17,680 bases of DNA from Alphaproteobacteria bacterium (GCA_011524805.1 WTJO01000059.1:1-17680), one strand, 5' to 3'; positions 1 to 9,089 are shown, numbered from the stretch's first letter. The notes: generated by a model not told the origin, from the letters alone. Numbers and translations: made by a program.

Positions 1-1
1 C

Positions 2-46
2 TTTCAGGATCTGGTTACTGCTGACCAGCTGCCTGAACAATTCTAG
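2..46 (+). CDS. dnaB: C-terminal tail of a protein, probably replicative helicase DnaB (partial)
   Basis: An open frame enters from the left edge and ends at TAG 44-46, reading FQDLVTADQLPEQF. DnaB would be the hexameric helicase of the replication fork. The assignment is inference: dnaB commonly lies directly upstream of alr in alphaproteobacteria, and DnaB proteins often finish with a TRF-x-N/D-L-like stretch, which the FQDL start could continue. Only 14 residues are visible, so no domain can be checked. It ends 18 bp before the racemase start, which suggests co-transcription. Confidence 0.4.
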   Translation, partial: FQDLVTADQLPEQF

Positions 47-64
47 CCGGAAAGGCGCTGTGTG

Positions 65-1210
65 ATGGCCAGCTCCCGCCTTACTGTCAATCTTGATTCT
101 ATCATCGCAAATTATCGCTATCTTGACAGCCTTAGCGGCACCGGCACCCATACAGGCGCAACCATAAAGGCAGATGGGTATGGGCTGGGCGCGCTGGCAT
201 CTGCGCTGGCATGCTATCATGCAGGTTGCAGAGCATTTTTTGTTGCCCGTCTGGATGAAGCAGTCCGGCTTCGCAACGGGCTGGATGATGCAGGCATTTC
301 CGACGCCCATATCTGCATTTTTGAAGGGGCAAGTTCTGATGATGTGTCTGTCTATACAGAACATAATCTGAGCATTGTCGCCAATAGCGAGCGTGATATT
401 GACTGGCTAGCCAGACATGGCCGGCAGGCACCTCGTCATTTCCTGCATATTGATACCGCCATGAGCAGGCTAGGCCTTGCCTATCACAATCATGACGCTT
501 TGATAGAGGCTGTGAAGAGATTGCCGAATCTTGCAGGCGTGATGAGCCACCTTGCCTGTGCAGATGCACCAGAACATCCCGCAAACCAGCAACAGTCAGA
601 ACGGTTTCAGACAGCTATTGACAGCCTGTCATCATATCTGCCTGCATCCTGCATCTATTCACTTGCCAATAGCGCAGGCATATTTCTGGGGGCGCCTTAT
701 CATCATCAGCTTACCCGCCCCGGTATCGCGCTGACAGGCACGCCGCCAGATGATGAGGCTATGGGCGCAGACGGGCTAACCCCTGCCTATTGCTGGACAG
801 CAGATATTCTGCAGATAAGACAGATAAGCGCAGGTGAAACAGTAGGCTATGGCGCTGATTTCACAGCCAAAACACCAATGAGGCTCGCCACCATAGGTGC
901 AGGATATGCCGATGGTTTCCCGCGCCAACTTAGCACAACCGCACCTCCGCACCATGTGGATATCGCAGGGATGTCAGTGCCACTTGTCGGACGTATTTCA
1001 ATGGATGTTATGGTTGCCGACATCACGGCACTTGATGAGCAGAGGCTTGTCACGCTGTCATATGCGACCTTGCTAGACAGACATCTCACCGCAAGCGACA
1101 TGGCCAGAAAGACTGGCACAATCGGATATGAAATACTTTCCACTATTGGCGCGCGCACAAACAGGCAGTATAACTGCTCTGTAGATGATATATTGCAACG
1201 GCTAGGCTGA
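65..1210 (+). CDS. alr: Alanine racemase (PLP-dependent)
   Basis: Interconverts L- and D-alanine in the cytoplasm, supplying D-Ala for peptidoglycan. The N-terminal TIM barrel carries the PLP lysine in TIKADGYGLG (K35 from this start). The C-terminal beta domain has the second catalytic base in VGYGADFTA (Y262) and the family signature VGRISMDVMVADIT. The length of 381 residues is normal for the family. A GTG at 62 immediately precedes the ATG at 65; I chose the ATG because the purine-rich GGAAAGG at 49-55 then sits about 9 nt away, but 62 is possible. The gene lies 18 bp after the probable dnaB tail and 14 bp before mlaE, so it is probably in one transcript with them. Confidence 0.95.
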   Translation: MASSRLTVNLDSIIANYRYLDSLSGTGTHTGATIKADGYGLGALASALACYHAGCRAFFVARLDEAVRLRNGLDDAGISDAHICIFEGASSDDVSVYTEHNLSIVANSERDIDWLARHGRQAPRHFLHIDTAMSRLGLAYHNHDALIEAVKRLPNLAGVMSHLACADAPEHPANQQQSERFQTAIDSLSSYLPASCIYSLANSAGIFLGAPYHHQLTRPGIALTGTPPDDEAMGADGLTPAYCWTADILQIRQISAGETVGYGADFTAKTPMRLATIGAGYADGFPRQLSTTAPPHHVDIAGMSVPLVGRISMDVMVADITALDEQRLVTLSYATLLDRHLTASDMARKTGTIGYEILSTIGARTNRQYNCSVDDILQRLG

Positions 1211-1224
1211 TAAGGGCAGCACAG

Positions 1225-2001
1225 ATGATTCTGGATATTATTGCAAATATAGGTCAGGCAGCCCTGAAATTCTTTGCCGCCACCGGCCGGATTGCGCTAT
1301 TTACGATTCAGGCTGTCCGCTGGACAATCCTGCCCCCCTATTATTTCAGGCAGTTTGTGCGACAACTGATGGATATAGGCTATTATTCTCTGCCAGTGGT
1401 CGGTCTGACCACATTATTTTCAGGTATGGTGCTTGCTCTGCAAAGCTACACCGGCTTTGCCCGTTTTTCAGCAGAAGATACCGTGGCGACTGTGGTAGTG
1501 TTATCTGTCACACGCGAATTGGGCCCTGTGCTGGCAGGGTTGATGGTGGCAGGGCGTATTGGCGCATCCATGGCCGCAGAAATTGGCACCATGCGGGTGA
1601 CAGACCAGATTGATGCGCTGGATACGCTATCTACCCGCCCGTTGCAATATCTGGTGGCACCGCGCCTTCTGGCAGGCACTATCTGTCTGCCATTTCTGGT
1701 ATTGATAGGTGATATTATCGGCGTATTTGGCGGTTATCTGGTCGGGGTCTACAGGCTGGATTTCAATCCGGGTGTCTATCTGTCCAGAACGCTAGAATTT
1801 CTTGAAGTTTCAGATGTGATGCTCGGACTGATAAAGGCTGCCGTATTCGGCTTTCTGATAGCGCTAATGGGCTGTTATCACGGCTATAATTCAGGCAGAG
1901 GTGCAGAAGGTGTGGGCAAGGCAACAACCAATGCTGTTGTGTCATCTTCTATTCTGATCCTGATTTCAAACTATATCGTCACAGCACTGTTTTTTGGCTA
2001 G
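1225..2001 (+). CDS. mlaE: MlaE-family lipid ABC transporter permease
   Basis: A 258-residue inner-membrane permease of the MlaE family, which moves phospholipids or related lipids between inner membrane and periplasm together with the ATPase MlaF. An N-terminal amphipathic/interfacial stretch (about 1-45) is followed by hydrophobic segments near residues 50-72, 90-110, 145-175, 195-220 and 235-257. The diagnostic conserved stretch ELGPVLAGLMVAGRIGASMA followed by AEIGTM (about residues 97-122) is intact; in the family it forms the coupling region that contacts the ATPase. Length is typical. It begins 14 bp after alr with TAAGGG as ribosome site and stops 23 bp before mlaF. No MlaD (MCE) gene is adjacent, so substrate and direction are unknown. 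Confidence 0.92.
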   Translation: MILDIIANIGQAALKFFAATGRIALFTIQAVRWTILPPYYFRQFVRQLMDIGYYSLPVVGLTTLFSGMVLALQSYTGFARFSAEDTVATVVVLSVTRELGPVLAGLMVAGRIGASMAAEIGTMRVTDQIDALDTLSTRPLQYLVAPRLLAGTICLPFLVLIGDIIGVFGGYLVGVYRLDFNPGVYLSRTLEFLEVSDVMLGLIKAAVFGFLIALMGCYHGYNSGRGAEGVGKATTNAVVSSSILILISNYIVTALFFG

Positions 2002-2024
2002 CATTGTCAGGGGAAAGATTAAAT

Positions 2025-2795
2025 ATGACAACTCAGCCTAAAATAGACGTCAGCAAACTGGCAAAGCGGTTTGGCACAAAACAGGTATTAAAAGAGATAA
2101 ACCTGTCTATCGCGCCGTCTGAATCATTATGTATTATTGGCACATCGGGTTGCGGCAAATCGGTATTGCTAAAATCTATTCTGGGGCTGGTTACACCAGA
2201 TAGCGGCTCCATTATGGTAGATGGCATCCAGACGGTTGGGCAAAGCCGTGCTGAACGCGAGGATATGCTTCAAAAATTCGGTATGACATTCCAGTTTGGC
2301 GCCCTGTTTGACAGCCTCAGCATCTGGGAAAATATCACCTTCAGGCTACGCCAGAAACAATACACTCCAAAAATACAGGCACAGGAAATAGCCGCACAGA
2401 TTATCCAGACCTTGGGGCTGGATGCACAGGTTATCTATCAATATCCGGCTGAATTGTCGGGCGGCATGCAAAAACGGGTGGCGCTGGCACGCGCTATTGC
2501 AGACAAGCCTGAAATTCTGCTGTTTGACGAGCCTACTTCGGGGCTAGACCCGATAACAGGCGGGGTAATTGATGATCTGATCGTAAATGCGGTAAAACAG
2601 CTTGGCGCAACTGCGCTGACCATCAGCCATGACATGGCATCTGTGAAGCGCATAGCAGACAAGGTGGCAATGGTGCATCAGGGACATATAATCTGGTATG
2701 GCGGGGTTGACGATATGTATCATACAGGTATCGCTGAAGTTGACCAGTTTGTGAATGGTCACCCGCACGGCCCGCTTACGGCTCATGTTGAATAA
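2025..2795 (+). CDS. mlaF: MlaF-family ABC transporter ATPase
   Basis: The nucleotide-binding subunit that energises the upstream MlaE permease. Visible motifs, numbered from this start: Walker A GTSGCGKS (39-46, K45), the Q-loop region around FQFGALFDSLS, the ABC signature LSGGMQKRVALARA, Walker B ILLFDEPTSGLDP, and the H-loop histidine in TISHDM. The length is 256 residues. The frame is open from a TTG at 2004 (263 residues), but ATG 2025 is better: CAGGGGAAAG at 2009-2018 sits about 7 nt upstream, and the extra seven residues read through that ribosome site. The pair with mlaE and the MlaF-like sequence support lipid transport rather than solute import. Confidence 0.92.
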   Translation: MTTQPKIDVSKLAKRFGTKQVLKEINLSIAPSESLCIIGTSGCGKSVLLKSILGLVTPDSGSIMVDGIQTVGQSRAEREDMLQKFGMTFQFGALFDSLSIWENITFRLRQKQYTPKIQAQEIAAQIIQTLGLDAQVIYQYPAELSGGMQKRVALARAIADKPEILLFDEPTSGLDPITGGVIDDLIVNAVKQLGATALTISHDMASVKRIADKVAMVHQGHIIWYGGVDDMYHTGIAEVDQFVNGHPHGPLTAHVE

Positions 2796-2824
2796 CACTG
2801 GCATAAAGAGACAGGCAGTCTGAT

Positions 2825-4195
2825 ATGGCAAAATCAACCATCCAGTATCATTGTCAGTCATGTGGCAGTGTCTTTCCAAAATGGTCAGGCAAATGCGATG
2901 GTTGCGGGGAATGGAACACGCTGGTGGAAGAGCGCAATGAAAGCCGTGCGCCCGGCCAGAAGCGCGCTAGCCGTTCACGCCAGATTGAGCTTCATCCCCT
3001 ATCAGAGAAAAATCCCGAACAAAAACATCAGCGGTTCAAAAGCGGTATTAACGAGCTTGACAGGGTAACAGGTGGCGGCTTTGTGCCGGGTTCTGCATTG
3101 CTGATTGGCGGCGATCCGGGGATTGGTAAATCAACCTTGCTGCTTCAGCTTGTCTGTCTGCTGGCAAAATCGGGGCGCAAGACAGCCTATATTACCGGCG
3201 AAGAATCTGTTGAGCAGGTCAGAATGCGGGCTGAACGGCTTGGTATAGCAGATGTGCCGGCGCTTCTGGCCGCCGCCACAAATGTAGGCGATATTGCAGA
3301 AACGGCAAAACGGCATCCTGATCTGGATTTGCTGGTAATAGATTCTATCCAGACCATGTACCTTTCGGGGCTGGATAGCGCCCCCGGCACGGTCAGTCAG
3401 GTAAGAGCCGCCGCGCATGAGCTGATCAGGGTGGCAAAATCATCATCCACTTCAATTATTTTTGTTGGCCATGTCACCAAGGATGGCGCAATCGCAGGCC
3501 CCAGAGTGCTAGAGCATATGGTAGATGCGGTGTTATATTTTGAAGGTGATAGAAGCCATCATTTCCGGCTGTTACGCGGCGTTAAAAACAGATTTGGCCC
3601 TACCGATGAAATTGGCGTGTTCGAGATGAGCGCCACAGGTCTGCAACAGGTCTCCAACCCCTCAGAGCTGTTTCTCGCCAGCCGTTCAGAAAATATCGCA
3701 GGTACGGCTGTATTTGCCGGCCTTGAAGGCTCACGCCCCCTGCTGGTCGAAATTGAAGCCCTTGTTGCGCCCTCCTCTCTGGCCAGTCCAAGACGTAATG
3801 TAGTTGGCTGGGAATCTAGCCGTCTGGCGATGCTGACGGCGGTGCTTGAGGCCAGATGCGGTATTACCCTGTCGGGGCAGGATATTTTCCTGAATGTTGC
3901 AGGCGGGCTGAAAATATCGGAACCTGCCGCCGATTTGGCTGTAGCCGCGGCGCTGATATCTTCTGTCACTGGCAAGCCGCTTCCAGAAGCATCTGCATTC
4001 TTTGGCGAGGTAGCGCTATCAGCCGAGGTGCGGCAGGTCGCACAGCCTGAATTGCGCCTTAAAGAAGCGTCTAAACTGGGCTTTGAAAAAGCGTTTATTC
4101 CGCGCCCCCTTAAACAGCTTAGCCAGCCAAAGGGGCTAACCAGTGCCCATGTATCGTCACTGAGCGAACTGATAGAGATGCTGGGCAATAATTAG
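2825..4195 (+). CDS. radA: DNA repair protein RadA (Sms)
   Basis: A RecA-like ATPase that promotes branch migration of recombination intermediates. At 456 residues it has the full three-part architecture. An N-terminal C4 zinc finger is formed by C10, C13, C24 and C27. The RecA-like core has Walker A GGDPGIGKST (K102) and the RadA-specific KNRFG motif (254-258). The C-terminal Lon-protease-like domain runs from about residue 290 to the end and includes LNVAGGLKISEPAADLAVA. It lies 29 bp after mlaF and 113 bp before cvpA. Nothing is missing or odd. RadA next to cvpA and purF is a recurring alphaproteobacterial arrangement. Confidence 0.96.
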   Translation: MAKSTIQYHCQSCGSVFPKWSGKCDGCGEWNTLVEERNESRAPGQKRASRSRQIELHPLSEKNPEQKHQRFKSGINELDRVTGGGFVPGSALLIGGDPGIGKSTLLLQLVCLLAKSGRKTAYITGEESVEQVRMRAERLGIADVPALLAAATNVGDIAETAKRHPDLDLLVIDSIQTMYLSGLDSAPGTVSQVRAAAHELIRVAKSSSTSIIFVGHVTKDGAIAGPRVLEHMVDAVLYFEGDRSHHFRLLRGVKNRFGPTDEIGVFEMSATGLQQVSNPSELFLASRSENIAGTAVFAGLEGSRPLLVEIEALVAPSSLASPRRNVVGWESSRLAMLTAVLEARCGITLSGQDIFLNVAGGLKISEPAADLAVAAALISSVTGKPLPEASAFFGEVALSAEVRQVAQPELRLKEASKLGFEKAFIPRPLKQLSQPKGLTSAHVSSLSELIEMLGNN

Positions 4196-4308
4196 CCTGT
4201 CCAAAACCATTTATTTTTAGCTGTAATTGCACTATCATCAGGACATCCATCAATAGGCAGAATGTGGCATATCGTTGCCACCGCCTGCATGAAACAGAAA
4301 CCGGATAA

Positions 4309-4962
4309 ATGACAAGTTTAGATTTAGGCATATTAACCTTGTTTGATGGCATCTTTCTGTTCGTCATAGCGGTCTCGGCGTTGTTATCTACATTACGTGG
4401 TCTGACACGCGAATTTTTGGGCGTTGCTGGCTGGTTTATCGGCATAGGAGCAGCCCAGCTTGCCTCGCCATCGGTAGAGGGCTGGCTGTCAAGTTACATC
4501 ACCATAGACGAATTGAATGAAATTCTGGCATGGGTTATCCCGTTCATTGTTGCGATTATTATCTGGTTTATTCTGGCCAGCCTTGTCTCGCCCGGCCTGT
4601 CACGTGCCGGTCTTGGTGCGCTGGATAGATGGTTCGGGGTTATTTTCGGGATTATTCGCGGGGTTGTAATTATGTGCCTGCTTTATGGCGGGGCGGTAAT
4701 GTTTACCCAGAATGAAGACGCTCTTCCCGGCTGGGTGACAGAATCAAAAAGCGCCGCCGGTATCCGCTATACAATTGGTGCCTTCTCGCCGCTATTGCCA
4801 AATAATATCCGCGAAAAACTCTCAGATATAGACACGCAGAATCTATCTGAGGATGCAAAGAACGCGCTTAAGAATAGTGCTGTCTCATCTGGTGCCAAAC
4901 AGACAGGCGAGCAGACAGGTAATGTGATAAACAATCTAAAACTGCTTGATGACGAGAAATGA
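4309..4962 (+). CDS. cvpA: CvpA family membrane protein
   Basis: A 217-residue inner-membrane protein of the CvpA family, first linked to colicin V production and later to envelope stress tolerance; the molecular function is not settled. Four hydrophobic segments are visible at about 10-28, 36-53, 73-92 and 107-129, followed by a polar C-terminal tail (about 130-217) rich in Lys, Asp, Asn and Ser. The family motif around RGLTREFLGVAGWFIG is present between the first two segments. The position directly upstream of purF matches the classic cvpA-purF linkage. The 113-bp gap before the gene may hold its promoter, but I see no convincing -35/-10 pair there. GGAT just before ATG 4309 is a weak ribosome site. 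Confidence 0.9.
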   Translation: MTSLDLGILTLFDGIFLFVIAVSALLSTLRGLTREFLGVAGWFIGIGAAQLASPSVEGWLSSYITIDELNEILAWVIPFIVAIIIWFILASLVSPGLSRAGLGALDRWFGVIFGIIRGVVIMCLLYGGAVMFTQNEDALPGWVTESKSAAGIRYTIGAFSPLLPNNIREKLSDIDTQNLSEDAKNALKNSAVSSGAKQTGEQTGNVINNLKLLDDEK

Positions 4963-5025
4963 GTTCGATAGGGTGCAGACATCGCACGTGATAATCTCAC
5001 ACCAACGCCCCGAATAGAAAAGACA

Positions 5026-5046
5026 TAGGCCAGAGTTTAGGCCAGA
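5026..5046 (+). repeat. Two 9-bp direct repeats upstream of purF
   Basis: TAGGCCAGA occurs at 5026-5034 and again at 5038-5046, 12 bp apart, in the 103-bp gap between cvpA and purF and about 20-40 bp before the GTG start. The gap shows no clear promoter. The repeat could be an operator or mRNA-level element, or chance. No known purine-regulator site is recognised. Confidence 0.4.
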
Positions 5047-5065
5047 AATAGGAAAGTAATTTGCG

Positions 5066-6475
5066 GTGACTGACCAGTTCAATGAAGAATGTGCTGTTTT
5101 TGGCGTGTTTGGCTCTCAGGAAGCCCATCTGCTCACCGCATTAGGGCTGCATGCGCTGCAACATCGCGGACAGGAAGCGACCGGCATGGTCAGCTTTGAT
5201 GGAGCCAGCTTCAAACATCATCGCGGCACCGGCCATGTAGGCGAGAATTTCAGCGCAGGATCGCGCACCTTAAATGATTTAAGCGGTCATGTGGCCATCG
5301 GCCATAACCGCTATTCTACCACAGGGCTGTCCGAACAGCGCAATATCCAGCCTTTCCTGACAGAAATGGCCTTTGGCTCGTTTGGCATTGCCCATAATGG
5401 CAATCTGACCAATGCTAGCAGGTTACGCGACAGTCTGGTTGAGACAGGCTCGTTATTCCAGTCCACAACAGATACAGAGATTTTTATTCATCTGGTCGCA
5501 CGCTCGCATCAGGATAACCCGCTAGACAGGCTGGCAGAAGCCCTGAAACAGGTAACAGGCGCCTATGCGCTATTATGTGTGATGGATGATATGCTGGTAG
5601 GCGTCAGAGACCCGCATGGCATCAGGCCGCTTATTCTGGGCAAGGTAGGTGATGCCTATGTGCTAGCATCTGAGACCTGTGCGCTTGATATCATCGGTGC
5701 GAGCTACATCAGGGATATTGATGCAGGCGAAATGGTCAGCATCTCAAAAGACGGAATTGAGAGCAGACGCATCGCCCCCGAAGAGCCATCGCGTTTCTGT
5801 ATTTTTGAATATATTTATTTCGCCCGCCCAGATTCAATTCTGGAAGGCAGGTCAGTCTATCAGGCGCGCAAAGATATTGGCGCCCAGCTGGCAGCCGAAT
5901 CCCCTGCTGATGCCGATTTGATAATTCCTGTACCTGATTCAGGTGTGCCAGCAGCAATTGGCTTTGCACAGGCGGCCAATTTACCGTTTGAGCTAGGTAT
6001 CATCAGAAATCATTATGTCGGCCGCACCTTTATCCAGCCTACGCAGGAAGGCCGGCAATCAGGGGTGATGCTAAAACATAATGCCAATTCCGAAATTATT
6101 GCCGGAAAAAATATTGTGCTTGTTGATGATTCTATCGTGAGAGGCACCACCTCGCGCAAAATCGTGAATATGATGCGTGATGCAGGAGCCAACAAGGTGC
6201 ATATGCGGATTGCCAGCCCACCAACAACAAATCCCTGCTATTACGGCGTAGACACACCCGACAGAGATAAATTGATGGCAGCACAGCTTGGTATTGACGA
6301 GATGTGCGCAGCGATAGGGGCAGATTCTCTGGCCTTTATTTCAATTGACGGGCTGTATCGTGCCATGGGGCTGACAGGTAGAAATCATCAACAGCCTGAA
6401 TTTTGCGATGCCTGTTTTACAGGTGACTACCCGCTTGCCAATATGGCAGACCAGTTCACACAGCCGCGAACATAA
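5066..6475 (+). CDS. purF: Amidophosphoribosyltransferase (Fe-S type)
   Basis: Catalyses the first committed step of purine synthesis, PRPP plus glutamine to phosphoribosylamine. The N-terminal Ntn glutaminase domain (about 1-235) begins with an 8-residue propeptide; the catalytic nucleophile is C9 in EECAVFGVFG. RYSTTG and HNGNLTN complete the glutaminase site. The C-terminal phosphoribosyltransferase domain has the PRPP loop IVLVDDSIVRGTTS. C245, C391, C447 and C450 match the four ligands of the [4Fe-4S] cluster in the Bacillus-type enzyme, so this copy should need propeptide cleavage and a cluster. The start is GTG 5066, supported by AGGAAAG ending about 9 nt upstream and by the short propeptide it gives. 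Length is 469 residues. Confidence 0.96.
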   Translation: MTDQFNEECAVFGVFGSQEAHLLTALGLHALQHRGQEATGMVSFDGASFKHHRGTGHVGENFSAGSRTLNDLSGHVAIGHNRYSTTGLSEQRNIQPFLTEMAFGSFGIAHNGNLTNASRLRDSLVETGSLFQSTTDTEIFIHLVARSHQDNPLDRLAEALKQVTGAYALLCVMDDMLVGVRDPHGIRPLILGKVGDAYVLASETCALDIIGASYIRDIDAGEMVSISKDGIESRRIAPEEPSRFCIFEYIYFARPDSILEGRSVYQARKDIGAQLAAESPADADLIIPVPDSGVPAAIGFAQAANLPFELGIIRNHYVGRTFIQPTQEGRQSGVMLKHNANSEIIAGKNIVLVDDSIVRGTTSRKIVNMMRDAGANKVHMRIASPPTTNPCYYGVDTPDRDKLMAAQLGIDEMCAAIGADSLAFISIDGLYRAMGLTGRNHQQPEFCDACFTGDYPLANMADQFTQPRT

Positions 6476-6500
6476 AACCACGTCACCCAAAGGCAGATAG

Positions 6501-7238
6501 ATGTCAGACACGCCCACCACACTACCTCTTGAACACCGTGTTATCCTGATAACAGGCGCGAGCCGTGGCATTGGTAGAGCTGTTGCGCTGGCCGCCGCAA
6601 AACAGGGCGCTGAGCTAATTATTACCGGCCGTACAATGGGCGCACTTGAAGAGCTGGATGATGAAATTTCGGCGGTTGGCGCAAATGCAACCATTGTAGA
6701 GCTTGACCAGACAGATATTGAGGCAATGCCAAGGCTGGCGGCGGCGATTGCGGGGCGCTGGGGGCGGCTTGACGGCTTTGTTGCAAATGCAGGACAGCTT
6801 GGCCAGATGGCACCGCTTGCCCATATTGACGCCGATATTTTCGAGCGAACCATCACGGTGAATCTAACCTCTATCTGGCATCAGATAGCCGCCTTTGACG
6901 GGCTATTGCGACAGTCAGATAGCGGACGTGCGGTGCTTGTTAGCTGTGATAGTGCGGATACCTCCCCAGCCTATTGGGGCGCATATGCGGTATCTAAGGC
7001 TGGCCTTGACAGGCTGGCATCTGTCTGGGCAGCAGAGACAGAAAAGACAAATCTGAAAATTAATCTGATAAATCCGGGCATTGTGGGCACCGCACTTCGT
7101 GCATCAGCCTTCCCGGGCGAAGATAAAACAACAATCGCCACACCAGATGCGATAGCAGAGGCCTTTATCCCGTTACTGGCGGCTGACTGTCCCTATCATG
7201 GCGAGATGCTACACGCATCTGACCTGCTTAAAAGCTAA
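6501..7238 (+). CDS. YciK-like short-chain dehydrogenase/reductase
   Basis: A 245-residue classical SDR oxidoreductase with a Rossmann fold. The cofactor motif TGASRGIG is at 18-25, NAG follows in the middle of the fold, and the catalytic pair is Y162 and K166 in YAVSK, with an upstream serine in VSCDSAD. The C-terminal stretch INPGIVGTALRASAFPGED closely resembles E. coli YciK as I remember it, more than FabG. The substrate is unknown. It starts 25 bp after purF with an AGGCAG-type ribosome site and is probably the last gene of that transcript. Its stop lies inside the end of the convergent mnmC, with an 11-bp overlap. Confidence 0.88.
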   Translation: MSDTPTTLPLEHRVILITGASRGIGRAVALAAAKQGAELIITGRTMGALEELDDEISAVGANATIVELDQTDIEAMPRLAAAIAGRWGRLDGFVANAGQLGQMAPLAHIDADIFERTITVNLTSIWHQIAAFDGLLRQSDSGRAVLVSCDSADTSPAYWGAYAVSKAGLDRLASVWAAETEKTNLKINLINPGIVGTALRASAFPGEDKTTIATPDAIAEAFIPLLAADCPYHGEMLHASDLLKS

Positions 7239-9054
7239 TCCCGAACACACGGTTTAACGACATGGCATCTTTTAGCCTGCGCTGTAAAAAGTCAGGCCGC
7301 CCCGCAATTTGCCCAGCCAGATGGCGCGCCAGAAAAAAGCCGAGTGTAAGCCCCCGTGAGCCAAGCGCGCCCAGAACAGACAGCCCCTCAATCTGGCCGC
7401 CACAATCATAATCGCAAAGCGGCATTCTAAATTCAGTGGCCAGCCTGTTTGCCACTCTGCCCTGCCAGCCAGAGATATCTGTGTCTATCAGATGATGAAG
7501 CTGTTCTGGCAATAATGCCAGATTATGGCGGTGCGCCCGTTCTAGCACCCTGTCCGAGAGGGTGAAATCATAACTTGCGCCAAGCATGACCTGTTCTGGC
7601 AGACGCGCCAGATAGCCACCAAAATTCAATGTTGGCAGGTCTTCAGGCATGTCTCTGGCAGGCATCAGCGAAATCTGCCCCGTTGTAAGCTGGAAGCGGC
7701 CAGATGAATAGCCGAGCTGTTCAAGCATGTCTGGCAATGCATGGCCTGAACATAGCACCAGATGCGTACCGTCAAACTGCACCCCTTCTGATGATGTCAG
7801 ATGCCAGCCTGCTGCATGACGTGCCATATCTGTGATTTGTGCCTTGATGGGCTCAGAGGCGGCAAGATAGGCACAAAACGAGCGCGGTGAGATAAGTTTT
7901 GCCTGTGGAATTACCATCCCGCCCACATCAACAGATATATTAAGCATTTCTGATAATTCATCTGCTGTTCTGTAACAGGCCAGATCTTCGGGATAGCCCT
8001 GCGTGGCCAGCTTTTGCTGGCGGCGCGCCTTTATGTCGGGCATATCTAGCGATACCACCTGTTCAGACAGAATAGCACCTGATGCATCAAGCGGTGCCAG
8101 CATATCTGCAAAAGCCGAAAGTGATAGCCGTGCCGCCAGACTGTCACCTACCGAAAGATGGGGTAAAACCAGCCCAGCCGGATTACCAGATGCCTGCCCT
8201 GCCACAACTGTTTCAGCGTCAATAAGCTGGTGAGAGATATTCAACCTGTCTAGATGATAGCTTAGCGCGCAGCCTGCTATCCCTGCCCCCACAATCAGCA
8301 CATGCTGGTCTGCCTGTTCTGTTGCCGGCAGCGCCTGCCGCCCCGCCTTCATTTCGGCAACCAGCATGTGCCGCTTATGACCAAAGCCGGGCTGTTTTGT
8401 AACCTCAAACCCCGTATCTGCAAGGCGTTGTCGTACCGCACCGGCGACAGTAAAGCTGGCCAATTTTGTGCCGGCTCTGCTTAATCTGCCAATATTGCGC
8501 AAAACTGTCTCAGACCACAGAGAGTCGTTTCTAGCAGGGGCAAACCCGTCAAGGAACCACGCATCTGCGGTGAAATCTAGTGTAGGCAGAATATCTTCTG
8601 CCTGCCCATAATGAAGCTGGAGATGCAGTTGCCCATTACATAACTCAACATGATGCACACCCGGCCAGCGGCGTGGCCAGCTTGCTATCAACTGATGGCG
8701 ATAGGCATCAAGCCCTGAGAAGGCAGATAGCGCCCTGTCTGCTGTGCCAGCCTCAAGCGGGCTGGCCTCAAAGCTGATATAGTCAATTCTACACTGGCTA
8801 TCCGACGTATCCAGCAAGGCCATCACAGCACATAGATTAAGCCCTGTGCCAAAGCCTGTTTCTCCGATTACCAGATGGGTGTTTTCGGCCAGCATCTTCT
8901 CAAGTGAGGTACCTGCAATAAAGACATGCTGTGTTTCAGCCAAGCCATCTTGCGCCGAGAAAAAAATATCATCAAATTCGGATGAAACAAGCTGGCCATC
9001 AACAAAGCAGACATCTGGCTTTGGCAGTTGTGGCAGGGGGGGCTGTTCTGTCAT
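7228..9054 (-). CDS. mnmC: Bifunctional tRNA mnm5(s2)U methyltransferase/oxidoreductase MnmC
   Basis: Performs the last two steps of wobble uridine-34 modification (cmnm5U to nm5U to mnm5U). The N-terminal methyltransferase domain (about 1-245) has the SAM loop GETGFGTGLN (64-73) and WFLDGFAPARN (about 166-176). The C-terminal FAD oxidoreductase domain starts with VLIVGAGIAGC (FAD-binding GAGIAG at about 256-261) and ends with GALGSRGLTLGFFLARHLAG. At 608 residues it is somewhat shorter than the E. coli enzyme but has both halves fused. GGAA about 10 nt before ATG 9054 serves as ribosome site. It is divergent from the ycgN group and convergent with the SDR gene, whose end it overlaps by 11 bp. 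Confidence 0.93.
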   Translation of the reverse strand: MTEQPPLPQLPKPDVCFVDGQLVSSEFDDIFFSAQDGLAETQHVFIAGTSLEKMLAENTHLVIGETGFGTGLNLCAVMALLDTSDSQCRIDYISFEASPLEAGTADRALSAFSGLDAYRHQLIASWPRRWPGVHHVELCNGQLHLQLHYGQAEDILPTLDFTADAWFLDGFAPARNDSLWSETVLRNIGRLSRAGTKLASFTVAGAVRQRLADTGFEVTKQPGFGHKRHMLVAEMKAGRQALPATEQADQHVLIVGAGIAGCALSYHLDRLNISHQLIDAETVVAGQASGNPAGLVLPHLSVGDSLAARLSLSAFADMLAPLDASGAILSEQVVSLDMPDIKARRQQKLATQGYPEDLACYRTADELSEMLNISVDVGGMVIPQAKLISPRSFCAYLAASEPIKAQITDMARHAAGWHLTSSEGVQFDGTHLVLCSGHALPDMLEQLGYSSGRFQLTTGQISLMPARDMPEDLPTLNFGGYLARLPEQVMLGASYDFTLSDRVLERAHRHNLALLPEQLHHLIDTDISGWQGRVANRLATEFRMPLCDYDCGGQIEGLSVLGALGSRGLTLGFFLARHLAGQIAGRPDFLQRRLKDAMSLNRVFGISF

Positions 9055-9089
9055 AAATACATATTTCCGAAATGCGCTATCTACAGTTT

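Noticed and set aside
3559..4188. 209-residue open frame on the minus strand inside radA
   Set aside because: It is fully covered by the well-supported radA gene, has a low-complexity Ser/Arg/Ala-rich translation and no family features; it is a shadow frame.
4227..4255. TTGCAC followed at 17 bp by TCAATA as a possible cvpA promoter
   Set aside because: The -10 hexamer matches the consensus at only about two positions.
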